Counted from the stretch's first letter, positions 46,971 through 59,120 are shown. The stretch is DNA of 64,000 nt from Amborella trichopoda (GCF_000471905.2 NW_006499751.1:3419809-3483808); one strand, 5' to 3'. Numbers and translations are program-made. The notes: generated from the letters alone by a model not told the origin.

Positions 46971-48564
46971 TGCTCGCACGACTTGTTCATGTGTTCTTCT
47001 TGAGAGTCATTAGGTTCGTTTACAACCACTAGCTGATCGTTTCTCCAAGGAGGTTAATCTTAGGTGCGACTGAAGGCTTTCTAGTTTGGCAGGTTACACG
47101 CGGTAGATCGGTCAGCAGGGGCTCAACATGCCTCGACTGAACTCAAGTTTTATATACCGACCGTGTAAGGATCGGTTCTTGACGATCTAGGGACTGTGGC
47201 TGCTATGTGGTTGGGTCATCAACTATGACGCTGACCACTGTGTAGGATTCTCGCAACTCTTCTTCGAGCTCTATCATCTGAAGAGGGAAGAAGGGGTTCT
47301 AGTAAAGAGGGTTATTGGAGCTGAGTGCCCTGACTGTTTTGGTGGCTTCCCTAGTCAGGATTTGCAGACCCCTGTCACGCTTGGCTTTAAGGCTTTGATG
47401 GACCTCATGCTACGATCGAGATTGCGGCTGATTGGCCCTTCTTGCAAAAGAAAGAGTTGTCTCCATCAGGTGAAGCAATGGGTGTGGGCTAGGAACTGGG
47501 GTCAACCTAGGCCGGGGAGGACAAAGGACTTGATCTCCTATCAGGTCATTGCCCCGATCTCTCTTATGGGCTCCAGAGGCATGAACGAGATGGCGAGTCT
47601 AGTTCAGGATGGTACCCTTGGGGAAGGTCTTCGAGTACCAAGGCTTGAGGTGCTTGCTCGGAGGAGAAGGGGCAGGAGGAGGAAGGATTGACTCATGATG
47701 ATGCCTGATTCGAGTGTGAGAAGCGATAGTCTGGGAAGGTTGTGCATGTGCGCCCCTTGAAGAAGGATCACGGGTGACTTGGGAGTCAGACCGGGCTCGA
47801 ACAGGTGGTCCGGCCTTAAGAGGCCGAGAGCCGTGAGCACATGTCTGTAAGAGAACAGGTGGGAGCCTGCCCTTAATAGGGTGTGCTAGTGTGTGGTGAA
47901 AGGGAGGACGAGGTGGTCATCTTTCATGTACTCGGGATGACACAGTAATGGCGTTGCCTCGAGTGTTGGGATGCACATGCGTATGCACAGGTTTCGGCCA
48001 TAGAAGGTCTAATCCTGATCACTTACTCGAGGTAACATAAGGTTTGCCCAGGGGTGAAGCTTGAGTGGATGATCCACGAGCCTTAGGGTGTGTGTGTGAG
48101 GTGGAGGCCTCATGGTCTCCACCTCGATGTGTTGAACCTCTAAGGATAGAGACCTGAGATGGTGCAGAAATGTCGGGGGGGGCCTTGCGACGACCCACAG
48201 GAGCAATGACAATTTGCTTGACTTTTGCAGAAAGGGACTGGGCAGCCTTTCGACATACTTTGGCAATATGATTGGCAAGTGACTTGCCGGTGACGGGGTG
48301 CATGCTGTGAGCGGCAGCAGACGTGCTACTGATGCAGAGTGCCTTGGTGGGGGTTCCACCAGACTTAGGAGATGGGGATTTAGGGACCTTTAAGTCCCTC
48401 CACACACCTATCCAAGTTAAGACCTGAGAGCTAGACACTGCGTCTTTGCTCAAGAGGAAAGTTGGGAACAAAGTTCTAGGAACTTGCTCCAGGGGGGCGC
48501 TCACAAATGTGGGGATGAGAAAATCCCCAATCCGGATAAATCGGTTAAAGAACCCAAAAGCCAT
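46971..48564 (-). pseudogene. M1 ORF1/N-terminal gag polyprotein
   Basis: An open frame of about 180 codons (48,564-48,019) starts MAFGFFNRFIRIGDFLIP, about 30 bases after the degraded primer site; the same start is seen in E2. Shared segments include SSQVLTWIGVWRDLKVP and HPVTGKSLANHIAKV (E2 GSQVLSWIGARRDLKVP and HPATGKSLVGHIAEV). The rest (48,018-46,971) is broken but keeps WYSKTFPKGTIL and ILTRSVYK. The Ser/Thr/Pro/Lys-rich composition suggests a disordered, basic protein. An extra region ahead of gag is a known feature of Ogre elements; function unknown. Confidence 0.65.
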
Positions 48565-48605
48565 GTGAATGCAATACAGAAAAAACAAAGGAGAGACTAG
48601 CCAAA

Positions 48606-51600
48606 CAAGGACGATCTGACTAAGGGGATCACCTGGTGGCACGTGTCTCAGGTTTTAGGGACTTGAAACTTGAGACCACTCTTTCGGAAACCTTGATAGA
48701 AAAAAATGGCAAGTATACCAACTGATGAGAGAGGAATTTAATGTGAGGAGGGACACACCTCACCTGGATCCATGACTCACTCGGGCTGACTCGCATGGGC
48801 ACCCTCTTAGATCACGACAGAAGGCCCCCCAGTCCTTCAACTGGATTGAAATTGCCTCCTTTGATCTGTACACTCATGTTTCTGCAATCACACACACATG
48901 GTTAATTTTACAAGACAAGTGGGCCGAGGGACCCCACCTTGTCTTTGGACGAATGCACACAGGCATGGAAACTCAAAAGGAAGAAAGAAAGAATAAGAGG
49001 ATAGAGATTGGGGTGATGAAAGAAGAAGAAAGAGATAGAATAAAAGCAAGGGAACAAAAGAATTTGACCAAGGGGCTAGACTGACATAGTGGCTACACCA
49101 GTGAGTGATTGACCTGGTGTAGTAGCAAGACGGGCACGGTAACTCAGACCAACATGGCGACAATACTACTTGACGACAGAATGATCACCGATCAGTCCTG
49201 ATATAATGGCTAGATTGTTGTGGCAGCAAGACGGGTACAGTAACTCATACCGGCACAGCGATAATAATGCTCGATGACGGGACTATCGTAACAATGTTAA
49301 TCTTAACCTTTTGTAGTCAAACAAGAGAAAAAGAAGAAAGGCGAGAGAGAAGAAAGAGAAGGAGAAGAGAAAATAGAAAAAGAGAAGGAGAAAAGAAGAG
49401 AAAAGAGAGTAATGAGAGATAAAAGAGAAGAAAGAAAGAAAAAGAAGAGAAAAAGCAAGAAGGAAAGAGAAGGGAGAGAAGAAGACAAAAGAATAAGAGA
49501 GAAGACGTAAGAGAGGGAATGAGAAGAAAAGAAGGGAATAGAAGAGAAGAAAGAGGAAAGAAAGGAAGAAAAGAAGTGAAGTAAGAAAGAAGAGAAAGGA
49601 GAGAGAAGGTAAGAGAGAGAAGAATGAGAGTGGAGATGAGAGAAAAGAAAGAGTGAGGAGAAGAGGATAGAAAAGAGAGAAAAGGGAGAAGGTAAAAAAC
49701 ATGGATGGCAATAGGCTTCCACCGTTTATGATAGGAGAGAGAAGAGAGAGAAAAACATGGACGTCGATGGGCTTCCATTGTCCATGACAGAAGAAAGATG
49801 AGAGAGAAAAACATGGACGGTGATGGGCTTCCGTCATCCATGGCAGAAGAGAGATGAGAGAGAAAGATGAACGGTGATGGGCTTCTGCCATCCATAACAG
49901 AAGAAATATGAGAGAGAAAAATATGGACGACGATGGGCTTCCACCGTCCATGACAGAAGAGAGGTGAGAGAGAGACACATGAACGGCGATGGGCTTCCAT
50001 CGTCCATGACAGAGGAGAAAGAAGAAAGAGAGAGACATGGATGGCGATGAGTTTCTGCTGCCCATGACAGGAGGAAGAGGAGAGAGAGAAACATGGATGA
50101 AGAAGGACTTTAGCTGTCCATGACAAAAGAAAGATGAGAGAGAAAAACATGGACAGCGATGGGCTTCTGCCATCCCGTTCATGACGCGAGAGAGAGAAGA
50201 GAAAGAACCATGGACGTCGATGGGCTTTCACCGTTCATGACAAAGGAGAGGGAAGAAAGAGAAAAACATGGACGACGATGGGCTTGCACTGTCCATGAAA
50301 TGGGAAAGAGAAGAGAGAGAGATGTGAATGGTGATGGGCTTCTGCTGTCCATGACAGGAGGGAGAAAAGAGAGAGAAACATAGACGACGATAGGCTTCCA
50401 CCGTCCATGACAAGAGGGAGAGAAGAGAGAGATGAGGAGAGAGAAAAAGAGAGATGAGAGGAGAAGAGAGGAGAAGAGAGAAAGTGAGAGATGAGAGGAT
50501 GAGAGAAAGAGAGAGATGAGAGGAGGAGAGAGAGTAATCTTATCGAAGGTACCAAAATTTTTCTTCTCTCTCATCTCTCTCTCTCTAAGACGTGCCCACA
50601 ATCTCAATGTAAAACTCTCAAATTTTATTCATCCAATTGAAGAATGAGGGAAGCCTTTTACAATTAGGTTTAGCACGTATTTATAAAATTGGGCCCAAAC
50701 ATGGGTGGATGCCTAAAAGCTAGCCTAATTGAAGATAATTACAATTTATTTGAATTAAAGAAAAATCTAAAAATAGGGTACAAAATGATGGTTGTGCCCA
50801 TGCTCAACAATACATAGAATTCCAAAACAGTCTTTACTGCTGCCCTAGAACGTGAGTGATCTTCCATGGATGATCCGGGGTTGTTAAGGTGCCTATTTGG
50901 CCTAAAGATAATTATTTTCTTGTCGGGCTCGACATGACAATCGATTTGATACTAACTTTAAACTACAGATCGCGTTTTTAAGCCATGATCATGTGACTCA
51001 AAATTTGGATGAGTCTTGAAAACTTGCGATTGATAGTGTGCTCGTTTCTTGATGTTTTTCTTCGGTTTCCTTCATGGATTGTATTGATCATGTCGTCACG
51101 ATCACATTGCAACAAATGCAGCTCAATTTTTTGCATGGACAATGAAATCCGACCGTTCATCACGTGCGGGGTTCAAACCAGATGTAGCCTTGTACCTTAT
51201 GCATGCGATGGAACTAGTCTCACGTTGATCCGTTATGCGATCGCCATAATTTGGCCGCTCGAGCGAGGTATGTCGCTGCTGAATTTTCTGTATTGTTCTT
51301 CACAAATCACCAACTTCTCTCTAGTTTTTCTCCTTACTCGGACATTGTCATGGGGCATGCCATATATCGAATCGCTTATCTTGACGAGATGAACACGCTT
51401 GTAAAATTTGAGTGCTATCCGACTGGGGACGAGGGAGATACGGGTTTTCAATGTTATTGCTCAAGACTGTGCAAACCAATTCCCTTTAGTGGAGATTGGT
51501 GCAAGGAGGCCGCACGGGAATAGCGTGCGGCTTACCTCTTTTTAATATTTCACCCATAACTTTATCTTGGGACGTCCGATTAAGCCGAAACTTGACCCTT

Positions 51601-51922
51601 AAGGGTTTTGAATGGTACCGAATTCAATGACAGTAGTCTTACAGTCATTTAATTCACTCAAAATAGAGTTCTAGTTACGGGGTGCGTTTCAGGGTGCTAG
51701 AGGTTGATTTTCCGAAATTGTTTCTTTGTCTGAGTTGCCTTAGACATGTTGGACTACAAAGAAACTTGGCAGGTGGCCTTTTGGAGTCCTTAGAAAGATT
51801 CTAATCTGTTCTGAAGAAATTCTGATACTATCAAAAAGTACAGTGTATATAAGAGCTTTATTGACTGGCTTCTCTTTTATTCTGCATCAAGGACCCAAGG
51901 TGCTGAAAAATGTCTTCAAACA
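48606..51922 (-). repeat. M1 5' LTR (about 3.3 kb)
   Basis: On the minus strand it starts TGTTTGAAGACATTTTTCAG at 51,922. The U5 end is degraded, so the boundary near 48,606 is good to about 15 bases. Collinear with the 3' LTR, including the hairpin array and the U5 block CAAGACAAGTGGG (48,912). Confidence 0.8.
49700..50420. repeat. Hairpin minisatellite in the M1 5' LTR
   Basis: About eleven to twelve units like those at 13,018-13,680, e.g. CATGGACGACGATGGGCTTC then CACCGTCCATGAC. Flanking 49,315-49,690 and 50,420-50,540 are plain GA-rich DNA. The 300-codon minus-strand frames are composition artefacts. Confidence 0.9.
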
Positions 51923-51927
51923 ATCAC

Positions 51928-52149
51928 AAATGGCACGGGGTGCACAAAAACCCAGAGAGAAGTTAAAGAAAAGAACACATAGGGTCTGGCAAAAATTAGG
52001 CAGCATCTCCCCTGTAAACTGGACTTTTTGACAAAAAAAGGTGCCTAACTGATACAAGGCACCCTGCAGGCTGCTCAACAAACTGAACTATGGGATGTAC
52101 CCAAGCCAGATGAACCCCCCTTTCCAGTCAGGTGAATCCATGCAAAAGT
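51928..52149 (-). other. P1 antisense gene, intron or leader portion
   Basis: Joins the right side of M1. No coding similarity is visible. If M1 is removed, this lies directly upstream of the exon-like frame ending at about 11,883, so it could be intron. Confidence 0.35.
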
Positions 52150-52560
52150 CCTTAAAAGGCACAAAAAATGCCTAAAAAGCATCAAAAGTGCTTAAAAAGC
52201 ATTTAAAGTATCCAAAAACTGTTAAAAGCACTCTAGGATCATCAAAAATACTTAAAACTCATTTAAAATGCTCAAAAAGTGCTTAAAATGCTCAAAATGC
52301 ACTTAAAATGCTCATGAAGTGCCTAAAGGCTTAAAAGGCGCTTTAAATGCTCAAAAAGTGCTTAAAATGCTCAAAAAGCACTTAAAATGCTAAAAAAGCA
52401 TTTATAATATGCAAAAAGTGGCAAAAATGCTTAAAAAGCATCGAAAGTGCTAATTAAGTGTTAAAAATGCCCAAAAGGATGCAAAAACGCTTAAGGTGCA
52501 CAAGGGAATGCCTAAGTGCTAAAAAGCATTTGAATGTGCTAAAAAGCATTTGATTATGCT
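52150..52560. repeat. AAAATGCTCAAAAAGTGCTT array, ~20-base units
   Basis: About 20 degenerate units alternating GCTTAAAATGCTCAAAAAG and GCACTTAAAATGC forms. AAGTGCTT and AAGCACTT are inverted, so neighbouring units can pair. It lies between P1's antisense promoter and reading frame, as do the different repeat blocks of M1 and E2. Confidence 0.85.
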
Positions 52561-52734
52561 AAATTGGGCACTAAGAAGACATGGAAAGACGGAAAGAGCA
52601 TGGAAGATAGAAAGCTCATCGAACTCCTTACTACCGGATGCCCCAGCCATATGCATGAGAAGAAAACCTTGCTTTGAGGTAGAAAATCTCTGCGCTCCAC
52701 ACTCCAGGCCACTCTACCAATTTTCCCTCATGAA

Positions 52735-52789
52735 ATTTTTGAAAATGGGTAAGAATGATTCAATATAGGCCCCCTTTCACCTTTATATA
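52735..52789 (-). promoter_or_regulatory. Antisense promoter of P1
   Basis: On the minus strand TATATAAAGGTG (52,789-52,778) is followed about 30 bases on by CCCATTTTCAAAAATTTC. Same order and similar spacing as in M1 and E2, with more divergence. Confidence 0.5.
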
Positions 52790-52793
52790 TTTC

Positions 52794-53309
52794 CCCTTCA
52801 AAAAGGTCCTTTTTCATTTCCCATCATTGTCCCTCACAAATTATGTATCCCACCCACATCCATGAGAATTTCTGCATCATTTCCAAAAAAGGAGGGGGAC
52901 ATTTTGGAAAAGCAATAAGAAAAAAGACCTCACGGGGCCCTTGGACCCTTTCTTTGAACAAAAAATGGGCCAGGCAAAAAACGGTCAACAACGGGTCAAA
53001 CGGCGTCAGAATTGCACGAAACCAGCGCCAGGTACAAAAAATCACCGAGCAGGAACGACCGCATCCGCCATCCAAAATGAACCTCCAAGTCGGGCCGTCG
53101 AGCCAGTTTAGGGCCCGAAGGACCCTATTTTTTTCTCTCTTCTTCCCTTCTCACACGATGGGCTGAGATGAGCCGTCGAGCCCGAGCCCGAGCCTGCGGT
53201 CTTGCCCCTCAAGCCGCCGTGCGCACAGGCCTTCTTCCCTGGAGGGTCGGGCTGGGCTTTCCTACCCTGAGCTCAAGCCTGGGACCAACTTCCCTCATGC
53301 GCTACTTCG
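52794..53309. other. Unassigned P1 internal sequence
   Basis: No gene or clear repeat; becomes GC-rich after 53,090. Short frames here lack recognisable motifs. Confidence 0.4.
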
Positions 53310-54250
53310 TGTGTACGTACCACCATCCCCAGTGGGTCGAACTAAACCCGCCTGCCCAGGGATCGAGCCCGGGATTCCACCCCTCACGTGCGCCACGTGC
53401 GCTTGCCCTCCTCCTCATGCAGCAGGCTGGGCTAAGAGGGCTAGGCTAAGCCGTCGAGTCCAAGCTTGGACCCAGAATTTCCATCTCTTCCACGCACGAC
53501 CCCGCGCACACTCCCTCTCCTCGCTGCAATAGGCCAGGCTGGCCATCTGCCCCATGCCCGAGCCCAGGGCATCCCCTTCTTTCATGCATGTCTCCGCGCA
53601 TAACTTCCCCTCCTCGCTAGGCTAGGCCTCCTACTTGAGCTGGAGCCCGACCATCTCCTTTCTCTCACTCTCTTGCTTGCAAGCAAGTGCACGCTTATGG
53701 TCTTCGGCACATGGGTTGAGCCGAGCTCCAACGAACAGCTCTAGCCCACGTGTCCCCTATGTGCCTCTCACTCATGTGTGCACCCCATTCATGTGTGCGT
53801 GCCACCACTCCAACCATCCCCAGTAAGTCGCATCACCCACCACTCACCATCCTCAACGGGTCACACCACCTCAGCACTCACTGTCCCGAGTGAGTCGCCA
53901 TCCCAAGTGAGTCGCATCATCCATGCCCTCAGCCTCTGATGAGTTGAACCATTCCAAAATTACAATGAGCGCTACCAACCCAATTACCCATCTTCACCCT
54001 AAAAACCTTCATGCTCACCATCCCCAGCGATTCAAACCACCTTCACCTCACCATTCCCTTCATCATGCATGAAATTTGCCATTCCCCAACTGACCACCCT
54101 CATCACCCAGAAACTCACTCCAACCCCAGTGAGCCATTTTTCCGTACAAACTCCATTCATCCTTCACAAAAGGTCTTATGCCATTTTTCCCTAGTGAGGC
54201 GAGCCACCCCATGCTGGCTCCATGACCACCGAAAGACCGGCATCCACTCC
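53310..54250 (+). repeat. Primer-binding-site-like repeat block in P1
   Basis: ATCCCCAGTGGGTCGA (53,326), ATCCCCAGTAAGTCGCA (53,817), GTCCCGAGTGAGTCGCCA (53,883-53,900) and CCCCAGTGAGCC (54,124) with further relatives. The 53,883 copy matches the reverse complement of the E2 primer site at about 15 of 19 positions, including the terminal CCA. Interleaved GC-rich segments (53,160-53,760) have loosely repeated GAGCCCGAG and CATGCGC motifs. Confidence 0.6.
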
Positions 54251-54259
54251 CATCATCAT

Positions 54260-55547
54260 CATCCATTTACTGCCCCAATTTTATTTAAATATGTATATAA
54301 TAAATAAACATAAGAGGAGATGGTCATGAAACCATGGGTAAAAATGCTCAAAGAAAAAAAATGGGCATGGTGAAATCCCGAAAAGGCACCATGAGTAAAA
54401 ATGACAGACAGGCATGGTCATAAAACAATGACTAAGACTGTTCTACAAAGAAAAAAACCAGACACGGTGAAAACCCGAAAGGACATCGTGAGTAAAAATG
54501 GAAAGGAAGGCGGACGTGACTAAGAAGTCTCGGGTAAAATAGCCCAATAAAAGAAGGAAGTTGGTGAAAACCGTTATACGGCGCCGCTGCCCCCTTTGTT
54601 CAGATGAAAACTCAAAAGTGCATCCGAACCAATAAGCAGGTTGATGCAGCACTTACCTCCACATGCGACTTCAGCTAGCAATCCAGCCAAAGAAAGCCCG
54701 GTAGCATGGGAATAAATACCCCATAAGAGGGTACCTTGCTACTAGGACCAAAAGGCAATTGATTGTCAAGCCATACCAATACCTCCACCGACATCCAAGG
54801 TAGCAGTCTCCCTGAGGTTCCCAGTTGTTGATGGTCTGTACTTTTCAGGATGGCCAACAAAAAGCCCCTAACTAGACCCGATAAGACTAGGGCTTCAAGA
54901 CCTAAAGGGACCTCCTCGCCAACATCCCCACCTATTGATGGTTCAAACTTTTTAGGATGGCCAACAAAAAGCCCCTGATTAGATTCAGTAGACTGGGGCC
55001 CAAAGAGGCACCCCACCTATCAAACAAACTCTAAACCTTGGCATAGTATTTCATACCCCCCCATTAAGGGCTCTCGACTGTCTATCCAAAGCACAAGCAT
55101 CTCCTGAAGTGGGAAGGAAGCCCTTAAGCAAGGCCCCCACAAGAAGACTAAAAAGAAAGCATGATTGATTGGGAAGGACGCCCCTAGGCAAGGTCCCCGA
55201 CTGCCAGACAAACCCCGATTCTGACTGATTGGTTCAACAAGCCCTTAAGCAAGGCCCCCAGTTGTTGGAACAAAAAAGAATAACTCTTGAAGTAGGAAGA
55301 AAGTTCTTAAGCAAGGCCCCCATCAGTAGTTCAAGTCTCTTCTCTCCCCCAAAGTCTTGACACCCCTTGGTCTACAAGCCCTTCAATAAGGCCCCCAGTT
55401 GTTAAAGCACCTCAGTCATCCTCCAGGGAAGAATCTTGTCATGATTCCCCCTTTTCCGGTCGTGCTGATGCCAGTGGCCGGGAAGAAAATGAAAGCTGAA
55501 GGACCAATTTTTGTTCCAAGTGTTGTCCATTTCACTTCTCTTGAATC
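54260..55547 (+). other. P1 3' region before the LTR
   Basis: Motif set as in E2 and M1: GGTGAAATCCCGAAAAGGCA (54,370), GAAAACCCGAAAGGACATCG (54,470), GCAGGTTGATGCAGC (54,636), then loose repeats of AGCCCTTAAGCAAGGCCCCC (55,120, 55,240, 55,305). No gene. Confidence 0.6.
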
Positions 55548-55568
55548 ACAACATTCGGCAGGACAAGC
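55548..55568 (+). other. P1 conserved tract before the 3' LTR
   Basis: ACAACATTCGGCAGGACAAG then C, directly before the LTR TG; equivalent to the tracts of E2 and M1. Confidence 0.45.
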
Positions 55569-55761
55569 TGTTTTAGGGTATTTTTCGACACTTGTATCCC
55601 TGATGCAAATAAGGAGGAAGCCAATCACGACCTAGGCTCGTGGGTACCAAGAGGCCTACGGACCATGGAAGCAATATTGAAATAAACCCTGATCTAGAGC
55701 AGATTTTTGAAAGGTAATAGATGGGTTCCAAAAACCATGTGGAGGTAGAACTTGACTCCCT

Positions 55762-55859
55762 AAGAACACCCGCTAAGTTTCGTCGCGATCCAACAACGTT
55801 AAGGTGGATCAAGAACACCCGCTAAGTTTCGTCGTGATCCAACAACGTTAAGGTGGATC
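55762..55859. repeat. 49-base perfect-length tandem duplication
   Basis: Copies 55,762-55,810 and 55,811-55,859 differ at one base (CGTCGCGATC versus CGTCGTGATC). Nearly identical in a strongly diverged LTR, so probably a late duplication. Confidence 0.9.
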
Positions 55860-57239
55860 AGAGACAAAACCAGTTTTCAGGTTCTGCCACTAGCATGATG
55901 AAAATACACCTTATAACTACAGCCCTATTACTGAAGCTTTAGTTGACCACCGGACTACTTCCATTGGATTCAGAAGGTCCGAAATCCCCCAGATATCAAA
56001 TTTTGGCTCATTCAAAACCTTTTGGACCATCATGTGGCCAACTTACCCAAAAAGGGTAGGTTACATGCTATTCTGGTGCACCCTCGGTGAACCAGTTTCC
56101 ATTTATGGAAACTGTGTAATGTGATTTTGAGATCACCTTTGAAAGGTCATAACTTCTTCATCTTAAGCTGGATCAAGCTCAAATTTCAAGAGGATCTTTG
56201 TCTCGTCGCCATGCACCCTTCGATATGTGGCATGACCCGAGATAGAAGAAATATGAGAGAAGTCACTTAAGAAAACCCATGTTTTACAAATTTTTGCAAA
56301 TAGGACATCCCTTCAATCAAACGGTCACGAAGCCTCAACCTCGGATTGACTTGAAAGCGAGTATGTTGCGACCATGGCGTCGAGGGCCTCGATCCAAAGC
56401 AAACATCATACGTGATAAGTGACCGAAAGGGCTGTATTTCGTTGTTACAAGAAAGGGTATTTTATGGCAACTGGAATCCATATTCCAGCAAACTTCCCCA
56501 ATTCGAAAAGTAGCGGCCTAGTCATCAAATCGAGCCATTCTTGTCACCAAACGACTGTAACGTCTTCCTCGTTATTCCACAATGGAAAGATTAAACTAAA
56601 ACTATAAGAAATGGACAAGATTCGAGATCTAAGATTGCAAAATCCCCATCTTTTGACGGATTTTGCCAAGAGCACAACACTTTCATTCAAGGATCAAAAG
56701 ATATGCCAAATAGATCGTCTCGTTGAGATCATCACTGTCACGACATTCGTTTCGCCAAAAGGTTGCCCAAAAGACCCGCAACGGGCCCCAGATGACCACC
56801 ATAGCCTATGGCCCCTTTTTGTGGACCATCTTGCCATTTTCAAGATTGTGGATAGGGGCAAAATTGTCATTTTACCCCAAAAACGGGATTCAAATTTAAT
56901 TCATAGAAAGTATTTTTTTAGGAATTTTAGTTAGTTTTGAGCATCCACCCTTGTTTCAAAGGGAGTGATATATAAGCACTTGTAACCCTAAGTTCAAAGG
57001 ATAGGAGAATTAATGAGATTTGGCCCTTAAGCTAAAAAATTAATTGATTTTCCCTTAGTTTGACAATATTTTCTTCTATCATTTCCATTACAAGAGAGAA
57101 GAGAGAAATTTTTTCCCATAAGTCACTACCCCTAGAGCTTCCCATTCCTCTCTCAAAATCTTTTACTTCTTACTTGGAACTCTTCACTCCCAACCTAGCC
57201 ACTGGTTCGGTCCAAGATTTCCACTAGGTAACCCCTCTC

Positions 57240-59120
57240 TTTCTCTCTCTTCCTATTTCTCTCTTTCTCATCTTCATCTTTCTCTATTCTCTACCTTTCT
57301 CTCTCTCACGGCTAACCGGGCCGCCGACCCACCTCCTCTTATCTCTTTTCTATCCCTTCTCTCTCCCCCTCTCTTTCTCTCTTCTTCTCTCTCTACCTTT
57401 CTCTCTCCCTTCTGTACCTTTCTCTCTCTTTTTCTCTCTTCTCTACCCTTCTCTCTTTCTCTCTCTCTTCTCTACCCTTCTCTCTCTTTCTCCTTCTCTC
57501 TCTCATGACTAACTGGGCTGACGGTGCCTCCTCTTATCTCTCTTCTCTCTCCCTCTCAACCGGGACGGTGGCCTAGCCACTGGTCCCCCTCTTTGCTATC
57601 TTCTCTTCTTCTTTCTCTCACTTAAGATGGTGGCCTAACTGTCGGTCCCCCCCCTCTTCTCTTCTCTTCTCTTCTTCTTTCTTTCACACTCTCTCTCTCT
57701 CTGACTAATGGACAGCTTAGCCACCAGTCCCTTCTCTTCTCTCTTCTCTTCTTCTCTTTCTTTCTCCCTTCCTCTCTCTCTCTGACCGACCAACAGCTAA
57801 GCCACCAGTCCCTTCTGTTCTCTCTCTTCTCTTCATCTCTTTTCTCTCTCCCTTTCTCTCTCTCCCCCTTTCTCTCCCTCTTTTTCTCCTTCACTCTCTC
57901 CCTTTAACCCGAGACGGTGGCCTAGCCACCAGTCCCCCCCCTCCTCTCTCTCTTTCTTCTTTCTCTTTCTTTTGCTCTCAATCGAACCGATGGCTTAGCC
58001 ACTGGTCCCTCTCTCTCCTCTTTCCTTTCTCTCTCTTTCCTTCTTCTTTCCCCTTCACTCTCAATCGAACCACACACGGTGGCTAAGTGTTGGTTCCCCC
58101 CCTCTGCCTTTCCTTCTCCTTCTTCTCTCCCTCTCTCTCTCAACTGAAACGATAGCCTAGCCGTCAGTCCCTCTCTCCTCTTCTTCTCGTTCTCACTTCT
58201 TCCCTTCCCTCTCTTCCCTCTCCTCTTCTTCTTATTCTCTCTTCTTCCCTTCCCTCGCTCTCCTCTTCTCTTCTCTCTTTCTCTGAACCAGCGACCTAGC
58301 TGTTGGTCCCCTTCTATCTATCTTCTTCTACCTTCTTTCTCTTCTCTTCTCATTCTCTTTCTTTCTTTCTTCTTTCTCATTCACTCTCTCCCTCTCAACC
58401 AAGATGACAGCCTAGCCGTCGGTCGCCCTCTTTCTCTTTCTTTCTCCTCCCTCTTTCACTCTCTCTCTCTTTTTCTCTTTCCCTTCTCCTTTCCTCCTAT
58501 CTCTTTTCACCGAACCAGTGGCCTAGTCATCAACCCTTTCTCTCCTCTCTCCTCTCTCTCCCTCTCTCTCCTCTCTCCTCTCTCTCCCTTTCCATCTCTT
58601 TATCTCTCTCTTTCTCCCGCTTTCTCTCTCGCTCTCTTCCTCTTGGCTCTCCCTCTTGCGCTCTCTCTCTCCCTCTAGGGTCTCTCTTGTGCTCTCTAGC
58701 TCTCTCTCTCACTCTCTCTTCCTCTCGATTCTCTCTCTTACTCTCTCGCACTCTTGCTCTCTCTAGCTCCCTCTCTCGCTCTCTCTTCTTCTCGGTTCTC
58801 TCTCTCTTACTCTCTCGTACTCTGCTCTCTCTTGCTTGTCTTCTCTCTTCCACTTGGCTCTCTCTCGGTCTCTGTCTCTCGCTTCCTCATATTCTTGCTC
58901 TCTCTCTCATTCTCTCTTTTCCTCTTGGCTCTCTATCTCTCTCTTCAGTCTCTCTCACTTTCTCCCTTTTATTTCCTCTCTCTTTTTCTTCCTCACTTCT
59001 CTCTCTCTCTTGCTCTCTCTAGCCCTCTTCCTCTTGTTATCTCTTTTTTGTTCTCTCTCTATTCATCCTTCTTCTCTCAGCCTGTTCATTCTCGCTTCCC
59101 TCTTCCTCCTCTCTTAAAAC
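57240..59120. repeat. Pyrimidine-rich tract with GGTGGCCTAGCCACC modules
   Basis: CT-rich DNA interrupted every 80-110 bases by a short GC-rich module, e.g. the perfect inverted repeat GGTGGCCTAGCCACC (57,916-57,930) and variants at about 57,565, 57,625, 57,710, 57,790, 57,990, 58,080, 58,150, 58,410. From 58,540 only CTCTCT-type sequence remains. Frames here are compositional. Confidence 0.8.

Larger units (their letters stand above)
11916..51922 (-). mobile_element. M1: Tat/Ogre-like element, minus strand, no RT/INT, ~20 kb
   Basis: The 5' LTR (48,606-51,922) and 3' LTR (11,916-15,191) have the same orientation and internal repeats. Between them, in element order: ORF1/gag (48,564-45,735), linker, protease (44,017-43,430), post-protease region (to 42,616), [E2 insertion 23,166-42,605], antisense PMD gene (22,985-19,099), repeat blocks, 3' region, purine tract. 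Removing E2 and one duplication copy leaves about 20.6 kb. The rejoined junction reads through into an AATAAAATGCCTC 3' end that matches the uninterrupted junction inside E2 (32,282-32,350), which supports the nesting. No reverse transcriptase, RNase H or integrase motif was found. The size and the extra antisense ORF recall Ogre/Tat elements. The LTRs look roughly 80-90% alike by eye, so the insertion is old. Confidence 0.75.

Noticed and set aside
49283..50607. Minus-strand frames of about 300 codons
   Set aside because: Same repeat artefact in the M1 5' LTR.
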